A stretch of DNA of 15,632 nucleotides from positions 466 to 16,097 of the forward strand of contig DKYL01000068.1 in the NCBI GenBank assembly GCA_002493325.1, read 5' to 3'. A program made the translations under genes and the position numbers. Of this stretch, positions 1 to 6,487 are shown piece by piece. Source of the stretch: Ruminococcaceae bacterium UBA7101 (lineage in GTDB: Bacteria; Bacillota; Clostridia; Oscillospirales; Acutalibacteraceae). The stretch's first letter is position 1, and the number at the start of each line of letters is the position of its first letter. A model generated the notes under the pieces. The model saw only the letters and a list, made by a program, of their open reading frames with translations. It ran no database searches and had not been told where the DNA came from.

Positions 1-64
1 TGCTAACGGTGCTCAGCCAACTGATACCGTTAAGAGTATTCTTAAAAAAGAAGGCATCCTTTAA
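1..64 (+). CDS. rpsP: 30S ribosomal protein S16, C-terminal end (partial)
   Basis: This is the last 20 codons of a gene that begins upstream of the window. It reads ANGAQPTDTVKSILKKEGIL and then stops at TAA 62-64. The pattern GAQPTDTV followed by a lysine-rich helix is the usual C-terminus of bacterial ribosomal protein S16 (bS16), a small-subunit assembly protein. Identification also rests on the next gene being khpA, which commonly follows rpsP in Firmicutes. Only the tail is visible, so nothing can be said about its start or promoter. Confidence 0.85.
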   Translation, partial: ANGAQPTDTVKSILKKEGIL

Positions 65-113
65 TCTTTGATTATTGTTAAAAATAACAAAGCTTAAACA
101 GGAGGTGTTTTCT

Positions 114-347
114 TTGAAGGATTTGTTGATTTCTATAACGAAGGGCTTGGTCTGCAAGCCTGAGGATGTTTCTGTTGATGTTAGCGAACCTAATGAAGAG
201 GGCGTAACTGTTTACCACCTTCATGTAAATGAGGATGATATGGGCAGAGTTATCGGTAAGCAGGGCAGAATTGCCAAGGCTATCCGTGTTGTTATGCGTG
301 CAGCGGCAACAAGAAATGATGCTAAAATATCAATAGAGATAGACTGA
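114..347 (+). CDS. khpA: KH-domain RNA-binding protein KhpA (YlqC family)
   Basis: A 77-residue protein made almost entirely of one KH domain. Residues about 46-57 carry the GxxG loop (GKQG) inside VIGKQGRIAKAIR, the nucleic-acid-gripping signature of type II KH folds. In Firmicutes this family (KhpA) pairs with KhpB/EloR/Jag as an RNA-binding heterodimer affecting cell-wall and division genes; that role is family knowledge, not seen here. I chose the TTG at 114 because AGGAGGT (100-106) sits about 7 bases before it and the protein then begins KDLL, as in relatives. A TTG at 75 would add 13 residues without a ribosome site. The gene follows rpsP by 49 bases, and a terminator comes right after it. 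Confidence 0.9.
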   Translation: MKDLLISITKGLVCKPEDVSVDVSEPNEEGVTVYHLHVNEDDMGRVIGKQGRIAKAIRVVMRAAATRNDAKISIEID

Positions 348-363
348 TTTTAGAAAGTCTTTG

Positions 364-392
364 AAACGGATTGATTGTTCAATCCGTTTTTT
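364..392 (+). terminator. Intrinsic terminator after khpA
   Basis: A perfect 11-bp stem (AAACGGATTGA at 364-374 pairing with TCAATCCGTTT at 379-389) with a 4-base loop (TTGT) runs straight into six T residues (387-392). This is a strong rho-independent terminator. It ends the rpsP-khpA transcript before dus. Confidence 0.92.
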
Positions 393-402
393 ACTTTATA
401 AA

Positions 403-431
403 TTGATTTACCTTTTGTTTTGTGATATATT
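403..431 (+). promoter_or_regulatory. Promoter of the dus-nagA-trmL operon
   Basis: TTGATT (403-408), 17 bases, then TATATT (426-431) preceded by TGA, an extended -10. The predicted start site lies near 437-439, only 2-4 bases before the dus ATG at 441, so the transcript would be effectively leaderless. Confidence 0.6.
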
Positions 432-440
432 ACTATTGTT

Positions 441-1406
441 ATGAGAATTGGAAATGTTGAAATTAAAAACGGAATATGCTTGGCACCTATGGCAGGTATT
501 GCCGACAGAGCCTTCCGTGAGCTTTGTATTCATTACGGTGCCGGTTATGTTGTTACTGAAATGGTGTCTGCAAAGGGCTTGACAATGGGTGACAAAAAGA
601 GTGCCCGGCTTTTGACTCTTGGTGAAATTGAGCATCCTGCAGCGGCACAGATTTTCGGTGATGACCCTGAGGTTATGGCGGCAGCGGCGGTCAGATGCCT
701 TGATTTTAAACCAGATATAATTGATATTAATATGGGCTGTCCTGCACCTAAAATTGCAATGAACGGCGGTGGTGCAAGCCTTATGAAAAAGCCTGCACTT
801 GCAGGTGAAATTATCAGGGCAGTGTCATCTGCAGTTAATATTCCTGTTACGGTTAAAATTCGCAAGGGCTGGGATGATGATCATATCAATGCTGTGGAGC
901 TTGCTAAAATTGCCGAAAAAAACGGTGCAGCTGCCATAGCTGTTCACGGCAGAACAAGAGTGCAGATGTATGCAGGCAATGTGGATTATGATATCATTGC
1001 CAAAGTTAAACAGTCGGTTGGTATTCCTGTTATCGGAAACGGTGATATTACCGATGAGCAGTCAGCCGCAATTATGCTTGAAAAAACGAATTGCGACGGC
1101 ATAATGATTGGCAGGGGTGCACTCGGCAACCCGTGGCTGTTCAGACGGCTTAATGCATATCTCAGTGAATGCCGTGTTTTGCCCGATGTGAGCATTAATG
1201 AAAAAATGGTTGTTATGCTTAAGCATATTCAAACCATTATTGAATACAAGGGCGAGTATACCGCAATGCGTGAGGCAAGGCATCACGCTGCCTATTACAC
1301 CAAGGGGCTCAGAGGCGGTGCTTCCTTCAGACGTGAAATCGGTACGCTTGAAAAATATGAACAGCTTGAAGAGTTAGCTTTCAGAATAGCAAAGGAAAAT
1401 GAATGA
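441..1406 (+). CDS. dus: tRNA-dihydrouridine synthase (DusB-like)
   Basis: A 321-residue flavoenzyme that reduces specific uridines of tRNA to dihydrouridine using FMN and NAD(P)H. Landmarks in order: the N-terminal FMN-barrel motif APMAGIADRAFR (about 15-26); DINMGCPAPKI with the catalytic cysteine C100; VKIRKGW (138-144, flavin-binding lysine region); AVHGRTR (167-173); GNGDI (199-203); and IGRGALGNPW (223-232, phosphate-binding). Length and motif order fit the DusB group that dominates Firmicutes; the exact tRNA positions cannot be read. There is no Shine-Dalgarno sequence before the ATG, yet the start is forced because the barrel motif begins within 15 residues. The stop overlaps the nagA start (ATGA-type). 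It is the first gene of a tight operon. Confidence 0.93.
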   Translation: MRIGNVEIKNGICLAPMAGIADRAFRELCIHYGAGYVVTEMVSAKGLTMGDKKSARLLTLGEIEHPAAAQIFGDDPEVMAAAAVRCLDFKPDIIDINMGCPAPKIAMNGGGASLMKKPALAGEIIRAVSSAVNIPVTVKIRKGWDDDHINAVELAKIAEKNGAAAIAVHGRTRVQMYAGNVDYDIIAKVKQSVGIPVIGNGDITDEQSAAIMLEKTNCDGIMIGRGALGNPWLFRRLNAYLSECRVLPDVSINEKMVVMLKHIQTIIEYKGEYTAMREARHHAAYYTKGLRGGASFRREIGTLEKYEQLEELAFRIAKENE

Positions 1407-2515
1407 TGATTTTTAAGAATTGTACTTTTTATAATGAGTTCTTTGAAAAAGAATTCGGCGATATTGAAATTGAAAACGGAAAAATTAAGCAGATAGGTAT
1501 ACTCGGTGAGGGCAGGGATATGAGTGGTTTAACACTTATTCCCGGCTTTGTTGATGTTCATATCCACGGCTGCGGCGGCGGTGACAGCAGTGACGCATCT
1601 GCCGAAAGCCTTGATAAAATTACGAAGGAGCTTGCCCGCCACGGCGTTACCTCCTTTTGCCCCACGTCAATGACCTTGCCTAAGGACAGACTGCTGGATA
1701 TTGTGAAAACGATTGCCGAGTTTAAGAGCAGCGGCTCAAAAATTGCAGGCATAAATCTTGAAGGACCTTTTATCGCTATGAGCAAAAAGGGTGCGCAGAA
1801 TGGGGAGTATGTACGCGGCGGAACGATTGAAGAATTTGATGAGCTTATGGCGGCTTCAAACAATATGGTTAAGCTGATTACCATTGCACCCGAAGCCTTT
1901 GACAGCAAGGAATTTATTGAATATGTCAGCAGGAAAGCAGCAGTTTCAATCGGTCACTCTGCGGCAAATTCCGAGGAATGTAAAAAAGCAATTGACCTTG
2001 GTGTGCACCACGCAACACATCTTTATAATGCGATGACACCTATGACACACCGTGAGGCAGGTATTGTCGGCACTGCTCTTGACAGTGATATTACCTGTGA
2101 ACTGATTTGTGACGGCGGTCATATTTGCCCTGCTGTGCTCAGAAACACCTTTAAAATGCTTGGTGAGGACAGAGCGGTTGTCATCAGTGACAGTATGCGC
2201 GGTGCAGGTCTTGGAGAGGGTGCGTTTGAGCTTGGCGGTCAACAGGTGTTTGTGGAGAAAAACGGCAAATATGCTGTGCTTGCTGACGGAACAATCGCTG
2301 CCTCCATTTCCAATCTGCATACTGAATTTAAAAATCTGATTGAATACGGTATTGATTTTAAAGCCGCACTCAAAGCCTGCACCATCAACCCTGCAAGGGT
2401 GATTCGGGCTGATGATGAAATCGGCTCCATTGCTGTGGGCAAATGTGCAGACTTGGTTTTCCTTGATGAAAATTTGGATATTAAAGAGGTTTATATAAAT
2501 GGAATATCAGCTTAA
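1403..2515 (+). CDS. nagA: N-acetylglucosamine-6-phosphate deacetylase
   Basis: A 370-residue cytoplasmic amidohydrolase that converts N-acetylglucosamine-6-phosphate to glucosamine-6-phosphate plus acetate, in amino-sugar catabolism and cell-wall recycling. The TIM-barrel metal motif is DVHIHGCGG (H53, H55). The metal-binding glutamate is in LEGPF (E120), followed by GHS (H185), HATHLYNAM (H206) and the catalytic aspartate in ISDSM (D263). These are the classic NagA landmarks and the length is normal. The ATG at 1403 has AAAGGA 7 bases upstream and overlaps the dus stop by 4 bases; a second ATG follows immediately. The 3' end overlaps trmL by 17 bases, so translation is probably coupled. No nagB or sugar transporter is nearby, which is slightly unusual, so this looks like a stand-alone recycling enzyme. 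Confidence 0.94.
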   Translation: MMIFKNCTFYNEFFEKEFGDIEIENGKIKQIGILGEGRDMSGLTLIPGFVDVHIHGCGGGDSSDASAESLDKITKELARHGVTSFCPTSMTLPKDRLLDIVKTIAEFKSSGSKIAGINLEGPFIAMSKKGAQNGEYVRGGTIEEFDELMAASNNMVKLITIAPEAFDSKEFIEYVSRKAAVSIGHSAANSEECKKAIDLGVHHATHLYNAMTPMTHREAGIVGTALDSDITCELICDGGHICPAVLRNTFKMLGEDRAVVISDSMRGAGLGEGAFELGGQQVFVEKNGKYAVLADGTIAASISNLHTEFKNLIEYGIDFKAALKACTINPARVIRADDEIGSIAVGKCADLVFLDENLDIKEVYINGISA

Positions 2516-3002
2516 TATTGCTCTCATTGAGCCTGAAATACCGCAGAATACAGGCAATATTGCACGCACCTGTGCGGCAACAGGTGCACGCCTGCACCTT
2601 GTGGGACCAATGGGCTTTCAGATAACAGACAAGCAGGTGAAAAGGGCAGGGCTTGATTACTGGGACAAGCTCGACATCACATACTATGACAGTATGGAGG
2701 ACTTTTTTAAGCAGAACGAGGGTGCTGACTTTTATTATTTCACCACAAAGGGCGGTGTTGCCCATAGTGATATGGAGTATAAAAACAATGCCTTTCTTGT
2801 TTTCGGCAAGGAAACAAAGGGCTTGCCCGAAGAGCTTTTAAAGGATAATTATGATAAATGTGTCCGTCTGCCGATGAGGGGTATTATCAGAAGTCTTAAT
2901 CTTTCCAATGCTGTTTGTGCAGGTACATATGAGGTGCTTCGTCAATGGAACTACCCTCAGCTTTCACAAAAAGGCAGGCTGACTAAGTATGATATAGATT
3001 AA
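2499..3002 (+). CDS. trmL: tRNA (cytidine/uridine-34-2'-O)-methyltransferase TrmL
   Basis: A 167-residue SPOUT-class methyltransferase with a trefoil knot; family members methylate the ribose of the wobble base in some leucine tRNAs using S-adenosylmethionine. Signature segments: IEPEIPQNTGNIAR (10-23), the SAM-binding VFGKETKGLP (101-110) and the knot RLPMRGIIRSLNLSNA (123-138). Length matches TrmL rather than the longer TrmH/RlmB proteins, which carry an extra N-terminal domain. The start ATG lies inside the end of nagA with AGAGG about 9 bases upstream. The next gene begins 10 bases after the stop, so it sits in the middle of the dus operon. Together with dus it makes this operon partly a tRNA-modification unit. 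Confidence 0.92.
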   Translation: MEYQLNIALIEPEIPQNTGNIARTCAATGARLHLVGPMGFQITDKQVKRAGLDYWDKLDITYYDSMEDFFKQNEGADFYYFTTKGGVAHSDMEYKNNAFLVFGKETKGLPEELLKDNYDKCVRLPMRGIIRSLNLSNAVCAGTYEVLRQWNYPQLSQKGRLTKYDID

Positions 3003-3011
3003 GGAGTTAAT

Positions 3012-3692
3012 ATGATTTCTATAGATAAATATGTTGAAGAATTGACCGCCGAGCTGAAAAATGCGTTCGGCGGCAGACTTTTGTATGTGGGATTGCAGGG
3101 CAGCTATCTGCGCGGCGAAGCGAATGAAAACAGTGATATTGATATTATGGCGGTTATTGATAATCTGACTGTGGAAGACCTGAAAGCATATAAAAAGGCT
3201 GTTATGACAGTGGGTGATTATGATAAGTCCTGCGGCTTTATCTGCGGCAGGGAAGAGCTGAAAAACTGGAATGTGCTTGAGATATGTCACCTTCTGCATA
3301 CAACCAAGGATTGTTTTGGTTCTTTGAAGGAGCTTGTTCCGTCCTACTCAAAGGCTGATGTTGTGAATTATATAAAAATGAGCATAGGTAATCTTTATCA
3401 TGAGCTTTGTCACCGCTATGTTCATGCTGACAGAGAGAGCAATATTCTTTATTTTCCGCAAACCTGCAAGGGTGTGTTTTTTATATTGCAGAATCTGCAG
3501 TATCTGAAAAGCGGTACATTTTACCCAACGAAAAAGGAACTGCTGGAGCATCTTGACAATGATATGGATCAAGCAGTTCTGTCGCTTTGTATAGAGCTCA
3601 ACAGTGGTGAAAATGCAGACTATGACTTTGACCAAGCCTTTTCACTGCTTTTTGACTGGTGCAAAAATACATTGCCGATTTATTTGGCTTAA
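3012..3692 (+). CDS. Nucleotidyltransferase-domain protein of unknown substrate
   Basis: A 226-residue protein. Residues about 20-50 show the polymerase-beta-like nucleotidyltransferase signature: GS (30-31), RG (34-35), and SDIDIMAV with the two metal-binding aspartates D42 and D44. The C-terminal half (about 110-226) is helical, with no motif I can name; it is a plausible substrate-binding helical domain of the kind seen in aminoglycoside nucleotidyltransferases and other MNT-type proteins. AAGGAG (3001-3006) stands 5 bases before the ATG, and the gene starts 10 bases after trmL, so it is co-transcribed. No HEPN partner gene is adjacent, which argues against a MNT/HEPN toxin-antitoxin pair. 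The substrate could be a small molecule, nucleotide or protein. Confidence 0.72.
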   Translation: MISIDKYVEELTAELKNAFGGRLLYVGLQGSYLRGEANENSDIDIMAVIDNLTVEDLKAYKKAVMTVGDYDKSCGFICGREELKNWNVLEICHLLHTTKDCFGSLKELVPSYSKADVVNYIKMSIGNLYHELCHRYVHADRESNILYFPQTCKGVFFILQNLQYLKSGTFYPTKKELLEHLDNDMDQAVLSLCIELNSGENADYDFDQAFSLLFDWCKNTLPIYLA

Positions 3693-3719
3693 ATATTTTG
3701 TCCTTCTCTTTCATATAAT
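3689..3719 (+). promoter_or_regulatory. Possible promoter at the start of the SpoVV-like gene
   Basis: A perfect TATAAT (3714-3719) ends 5 bases before the ATG at 3725. The -35 is poor: TTAAAT at 3689-3694 with 19-base spacing is the best I find. If used, transcription would begin at or next to the start codon. The gene may instead be read through from the upstream operon, since no terminator lies between them. Confidence 0.35.
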
Positions 3720-3724
3720 GAAGT

Positions 3725-4750
3725 ATGAAAAAGAAGGACATTTTTTTATTGATTATATTGTTTACGGCTGCAATACTTCTTATTGTATTTTCTGCAGAGA
3801 TGCGAGAGGGTGCATATAAGGGTCTTGCTTTGGCGGAAAATACAATAATCCCCAGTCTGCTGCCGCTGCTGATTATCTTTCTGCTTATAATGAAAACAGG
3901 TGCAAGGGATGTTCTGGCGAGAGCCTTCGGCTTTGTGTCGCACTATCTTTTTAATCTGCCTATGGTGACATTTCCTGCTATTATTATGGGGCTTGTCGGC
4001 GGATACCCCACAGGGGCACTGCTTACGCAGGAGCTTTTTTTATCCCAGGAAATTGACAGTGCACAGGCGGCAAGAATGCTCCGCTTCAATTTCTGCGGTG
4101 GCTGCGGCTTTATTATTACCGCAGTGGGCACAGCGACGCTGTTAAGTCCGAAGGCAGGACTTATATTATTTGTGTCAAACATTACTGTATCCGTGCTTAT
4201 GGGCTTTGCCTTGTCATTCACCCAGCCGAGAATGAAGAAAGGCTTTTACTCCTACCGTGAATCACCGCCTCTGGGAAATGCAATAGCAGATTCGGCTGAA
4301 GGTGCAATAAAATCCATGCTCAGCATAACCGCCTTTGTGATTTTTTTCGGTGCGGTTAATCATATTGCGTCATTGCCGAAATTTATTCTGCCGATTGTTG
4401 AAATTACAAACGGTCTTTGCGGCGGCGAAAAATTCAGCCTGCCTGAAATCAGCGGTTATCTTGCTTTCGGCGGACTTTGTATTCATATGCAGCTTTTGCC
4501 GTCAATCGTGAAATGCGGTATGAAATATATTGATTTTCTGTTTTTTCGGGTGCTTTCTGCACTGCTCAGCTATTGTGTGACAAAGCTGATTCTGTTCGTG
4601 TTTCCAATGGAACAGCAGGTGTTTTCCAACGAAAGTGGTACGGTTGCCGTGTTTTCAAGCGTCAACATAGGCTTGTCATTTTTGTTGATTGTGGGCTGCT
4701 TTGTTCTGGTGCTTGACATCAGCAGCAGAAAAAGGGCTATTGACAATTAG
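3725..4750 (+). CDS. SpoVV/YlbJ-like integral membrane protein
   Basis: A 341-residue polytopic membrane protein with hydrophobic segments at about 5-23, 42-57, 79-100, 128-162, 197-215, 218-230, 245-262, 270-294 and 306-331. Residues 86-99 (IMGLVGGYPTGALL), the following acidic/arginine-rich loop with ARMLRFNFCGGCG, and GGLCIHMQ near 249-256 resemble the sporulation membrane protein YlbJ/SpoVV, related to nucleoside-transporter Gate domains. In Bacillus that protein moves dipicolinic acid into the mother cell or forespore envelope during spore formation. Similarity is by motif and topology only, so a role in spores is inference. There is no Shine-Dalgarno sequence; a -10 box lies directly upstream. 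The last codons overlap the -35 box of the next transcription unit. Confidence 0.65.
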   Translation: MKKKDIFLLIILFTAAILLIVFSAEMREGAYKGLALAENTIIPSLLPLLIIFLLIMKTGARDVLARAFGFVSHYLFNLPMVTFPAIIMGLVGGYPTGALLTQELFLSQEIDSAQAARMLRFNFCGGCGFIITAVGTATLLSPKAGLILFVSNITVSVLMGFALSFTQPRMKKGFYSYRESPPLGNAIADSAEGAIKSMLSITAFVIFFGAVNHIASLPKFILPIVEITNGLCGGEKFSLPEISGYLAFGGLCIHMQLLPSIVKCGMKYIDFLFFRVLSALLSYCVTKLILFVFPMEQQVFSNESGTVAVFSSVNIGLSFLLIVGCFVLVLDISSRKRAIDN

Positions 4751-4767
4751 CATTTTTGTGCTATTAT
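4740..4767 (+). promoter_or_regulatory. Strong promoter of the riboswitch leader
   Basis: A perfect TTGACA (4740-4745) is followed after 16 bases by TATTAT (4762-4767), with TGC just before it as an extended -10. It overlaps the end of the SpoVV-like gene. Predicted transcription start is about 4773-4775, giving a leader of about 170 bases before the radical-SAM gene. Confidence 0.75.
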
Positions 4768-4868
4768 ATTGGGGTAAAGCAAAATCTTTATTTTGCTTGG
4801 GGCAGTTCGTAACCATCCTGCCTGTGGCTTGCCGATAGGTGTAGCCATAATCAAAACTAAGGAGTAGT

Positions 4869-4910
4869 ATTTTGCATTAAGGGTGAATTGTGCCCTTTTC
4901 AGTGCATAAT
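4869..4910 (+). promoter_or_regulatory. Spacer hairpin of the antiterminator
   Basis: ATTTTGCA (4869-4876) pairs with TGCATAAT (4903-4910) with one mismatch, and AAGGG (4879-4883) pairs with CCCTT (4893-4897) above it. The hairpin would bring CTAAGGA (4857-4863) next to TCCTTAG (4918-4924) in the read-through fold. Confidence 0.55.
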
Positions 4911-4913
4911 CCA

Positions 4914-4937
4914 TGCGTCCTTAGGGACGCATTTTTT
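4914..4937 (+). terminator. Regulated intrinsic terminator before the radical-SAM gene
   Basis: A perfect 7-bp stem TGCGTCC (4914-4920) / GGACGCA (4925-4931), loop TTAG, followed by six T (4932-4937). It ends only 5 bases before the ATG at 4943, so it can only serve as a conditional (attenuator) terminator for the downstream genes. Confidence 0.85.
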
Positions 4938-4942
4938 GTTTT

Positions 4943-5638
4943 ATGGAAAGATATAGTGTAATTAAAGAAAAAAATCCAAGAGAGATTGTTTTGCTCAGAG
5001 GTCGGGGCTGTGTTTATAAAAAATGCAGCTTTTGTGATTATCATACCGATTGCTGCAGTGATGATGAAGAAAATGTTCAGCTGAATCATTCGGTTTTAAG
5101 CAATGTAACGGGCGAATATGGTAATCTTGAGGTAATCAACAGCGGCTCGGTTTTTGAGCTTGACAGTAAAACTCTTGGCGAAATCAAGCACCTTTGCAAA
5201 GAAAAAGGTATTAAAACAATCCATTTTGAAAGTCATTTTATTTATAACAGCAAAATTCCGCTGTTAAGGCAGGATTTTGACGGCTTTGATTTAAAAATGA
5301 AGCTTGGGCTTGAAACCTTTGACTATGATTTCAGGGAAAAGGTTTTGAGAAAGGGTATTGATGAAAAAGCTCCTGCTCGGATTGCGGAAAATTTTGATGA
5401 AGCAAATTTCCTTTTTGGCATAGAAGGGCAAAACGCTCGCTCAATGCTCAGGGATATTGAGCTTGGACTGCAGTATTTTGAGCGCATTTGCATTAATATA
5501 ATGTGCCCGAATTCCACTGAAATGAAACCCGACAGGGATGTTATTGAAGTTTTTATGGACAAGCTTTATCCGATTTATAAGGATAATGACAGAGTGGATA
5601 TTTTGATAAATAATACTGATTTTGGAGTAGGTGACTGA
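4943..5638 (+). CDS. Radical-SAM enzyme, probable queuosine-salvage lyase (QueL-like)
   Basis: A 231-residue protein with an iron-sulfur cysteine cluster GCVYKKCSFCDYH near the N-terminus: C23, C28 and C31, spacing CX4CX2C rather than the canonical CX3CX2C. The aromatic residue before the last cysteine is typical of radical-SAM enzymes, which cleave S-adenosylmethionine to start radical chemistry. It lies next to a YhhQ-type queuosine-precursor transporter and under a preQ1-like riboswitch. QueL, a radical-SAM lyase freeing queuine from salvaged queuosine derivatives in Clostridioides difficile and gut relatives, is therefore the best fit. That identity comes from context plus general features, not a verified alignment. 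The ATG has no Shine-Dalgarno sequence; the terminator T-run abuts it. The start is supported by VIKEKNPREIVLLRGRGC leading directly to the cysteine motif. Confidence 0.65.
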   Translation: MERYSVIKEKNPREIVLLRGRGCVYKKCSFCDYHTDCCSDDEENVQLNHSVLSNVTGEYGNLEVINSGSVFELDSKTLGEIKHLCKEKGIKTIHFESHFIYNSKIPLLRQDFDGFDLKMKLGLETFDYDFREKVLRKGIDEKAPARIAENFDEANFLFGIEGQNARSMLRDIELGLQYFERICINIMCPNSTEMKPDRDVIEVFMDKLYPIYKDNDRVDILINNTDFGVGD

Positions 5639-5639
5639 T

Positions 5640-6338
5640 ATGATGAATGAATTATTGCTTATTGGCTCTGTTGTTTTTATATATGGAGCAGTGCTTTTTG
5701 CTTATAAATTTTTCGGTAAAACGGGGCTTTATTGTGTGTCGGCAATCGCAACCGTGCTTGCCAATATTGAGGTTGTGATACTGGTCAATGCCTTTGGTAT
5801 GGAGCAGACGCTCGGCAATGTGCTTTTTGCAGCAACCTTTCTGGTAACAGATATTCTCAGTGAGTGCGAAGGCAAAAAGGAAGCCGGCAAGGCGGTTTGG
5901 CTCGGTGTGTTCTCATCACTGTTCTTCCTTGTGCTTTCACAAAGCTGGATTGCTTATATACCTGCCGAGAGTGACACGGTTCACGGTGCAATTTCACAGG
6001 TGTTCTCCAATACACCAAGGATGATTATTGCCTCTCTTGTTGTATATGCAGTGAGCCAGTTGTTTGATGTATGGCTTTATCATAAGTGGTGGGCGTTTAC
6101 GGGAAAAAGATTCGGTGATAAAAGAAGATTTTTATGGCTCAGAAATAACGGCTCAACCTTAATCAGCCAGATTCTCAATACCTTGCTCTTTACTCTTTTT
6201 GCTTTCTGGGGAATGTATGATGCAAAAACGCTTATCTCCATTTTCCTTTCGAGCTATGTTATTTATATTTTCACCAGCCTGCTCGATACTCCTGTTGTTT
6301 ACCTTGCAAGAAGAATTAAGGATAAGAAAAATAACTAA
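5640..6338 (+). CDS. Queuosine precursor transporter, YhhQ/VUT family
   Basis: A 232-residue membrane protein with about six hydrophobic segments (roughly 5-20, 28-48, 53-65, 79-101, 120-140, 167-190, 195-218). The family motif TDILSECEGKKEAGKAVWLG (about 68-87) is typical of the VUT/YhhQ family, which imports queuosine precursors such as preQ0 and preQ1, or queuine. I place the start at ATG 5640, with AGGTG at 5629-5633 in front, rather than GTG 5631, which stands too close to its GGAG. It begins one base after the radical-SAM stop, so the two are translated together. With the leader upstream this forms a compact salvage operon: uptake plus processing of the queuosine base. No clear terminator follows. 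Confidence 0.85.
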   Translation: MMNELLLIGSVVFIYGAVLFAYKFFGKTGLYCVSAIATVLANIEVVILVNAFGMEQTLGNVLFAATFLVTDILSECEGKKEAGKAVWLGVFSSLFFLVLSQSWIAYIPAESDTVHGAISQVFSNTPRMIIASLVVYAVSQLFDVWLYHKWWAFTGKRFGDKRRFLWLRNNGSTLISQILNTLLFTLFAFWGMYDAKTLISIFLSSYVIYIFTSLLDTPVVYLARRIKDKKNN

Positions 6339-6364
6339 CAAAAACAGGCTTTTTATTTAAAATG

Positions 6365-6393
6365 TTGATTTTTGTCACATATGATGATATTAT
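6365..6393 (+). promoter_or_regulatory. Promoter of the small toxin mRNA
   Basis: TTGATT (6365-6370), 17 bases, TATTAT (6388-6393). The predicted start near 6400 gives an 88-base leader before the 24-codon gene at 6488. The leader begins with a GGACT/AGTCC hairpin (6401-6425). Confidence 0.6.
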
Positions 6394-6464
6394 AAATGCA
6401 GGACTTCGGTCTTACGGACACAGTCCGGCAAGGAGTTATCTATAAACGGTAGGCGGTCAATCTT

Positions 6465-6480
6465 GCTCCCGAAAGGGGGC
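6465..6480 (+). promoter_or_regulatory. Hairpin hiding the toxin ribosome binding site
   Basis: GCTCCC (6465-6470) pairs with GGGGGC (6475-6480) across a GAAA tetraloop. The G-run is the only Shine-Dalgarno sequence for the ATG at 6488 (8 bases away), so the site is masked in this fold. GGAG at 6432-6435 could compete for CTCC and release it. Masked start sites are typical of type I toxin mRNAs. Confidence 0.65.
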
Positions 6481-6487
6481 GTTGCCA

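Larger units (their letters stand above)
4773..4937 (+). promoter_or_regulatory. Structured leader RNA, likely preQ1 riboswitch (class III-like)
   Basis: The untranslated leader holds consecutive structures: hairpin 4777-4798 (9 bp, loop CTTT); hairpin GGCAG/CTGCC 4801-4822 with loop TTCGTAACCATC; hairpin 4823-4849 (TGTGGCT/AGCCATA); then the single-stranded tail ATCAAAACTAAGGAG (4850-4864). Loop ACCATC is nearly complementary to GATAGGT in the next hairpin, so a loop-loop contact is possible. A-rich tails ending in CTAAGGAG and the TCGTAACCAT loop recall preQ1 riboswitches, especially class III known from Faecalibacterium relatives. The two genes below it look like queuosine salvage. The switch itself is readable: CTAAGGA (4857-4863) is exactly complementary to TCCTTAG (4918-4924), the arm and loop of the terminator. 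Class assignment is from memory of the family and needs a covariance search. Confidence 0.6.

Noticed and set aside
75..113. Longer khpA starting at TTG 75
   Set aside because: No ribosome site precedes it, the AGGAGGT at 100-106 lies inside the extension and points to TTG 114, and relatives begin at KDLL/KELV-like residues.
3012..3692. MNT/HEPN toxin-antitoxin pair
   Set aside because: The nucleotidyltransferase has no small HEPN partner next to it and is longer than typical MNT antitoxins.
4823..4864. Class I preQ1 riboswitch
   Set aside because: The hairpin plus A-rich tail and CTAA looked similar, but the loop has GATAGGTGT without the ligand-pairing C expected after TAG, and the upstream hairpins would be unexplained.
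4773..4937. 6S RNA as an explanation of the structured leader
   Set aside because: Size, strong promoter and terminator fit, but there is no single long rod with a central bubble; several separate hairpins plus an antiterminator match and the downstream queuosine genes fit a riboswitch better.
6339..6364. Terminator after the YhhQ-type transporter gene
   Set aside because: AAAAACAGGCTTTTT gives only a weak A/T stem with no GC core, so I do not call it.
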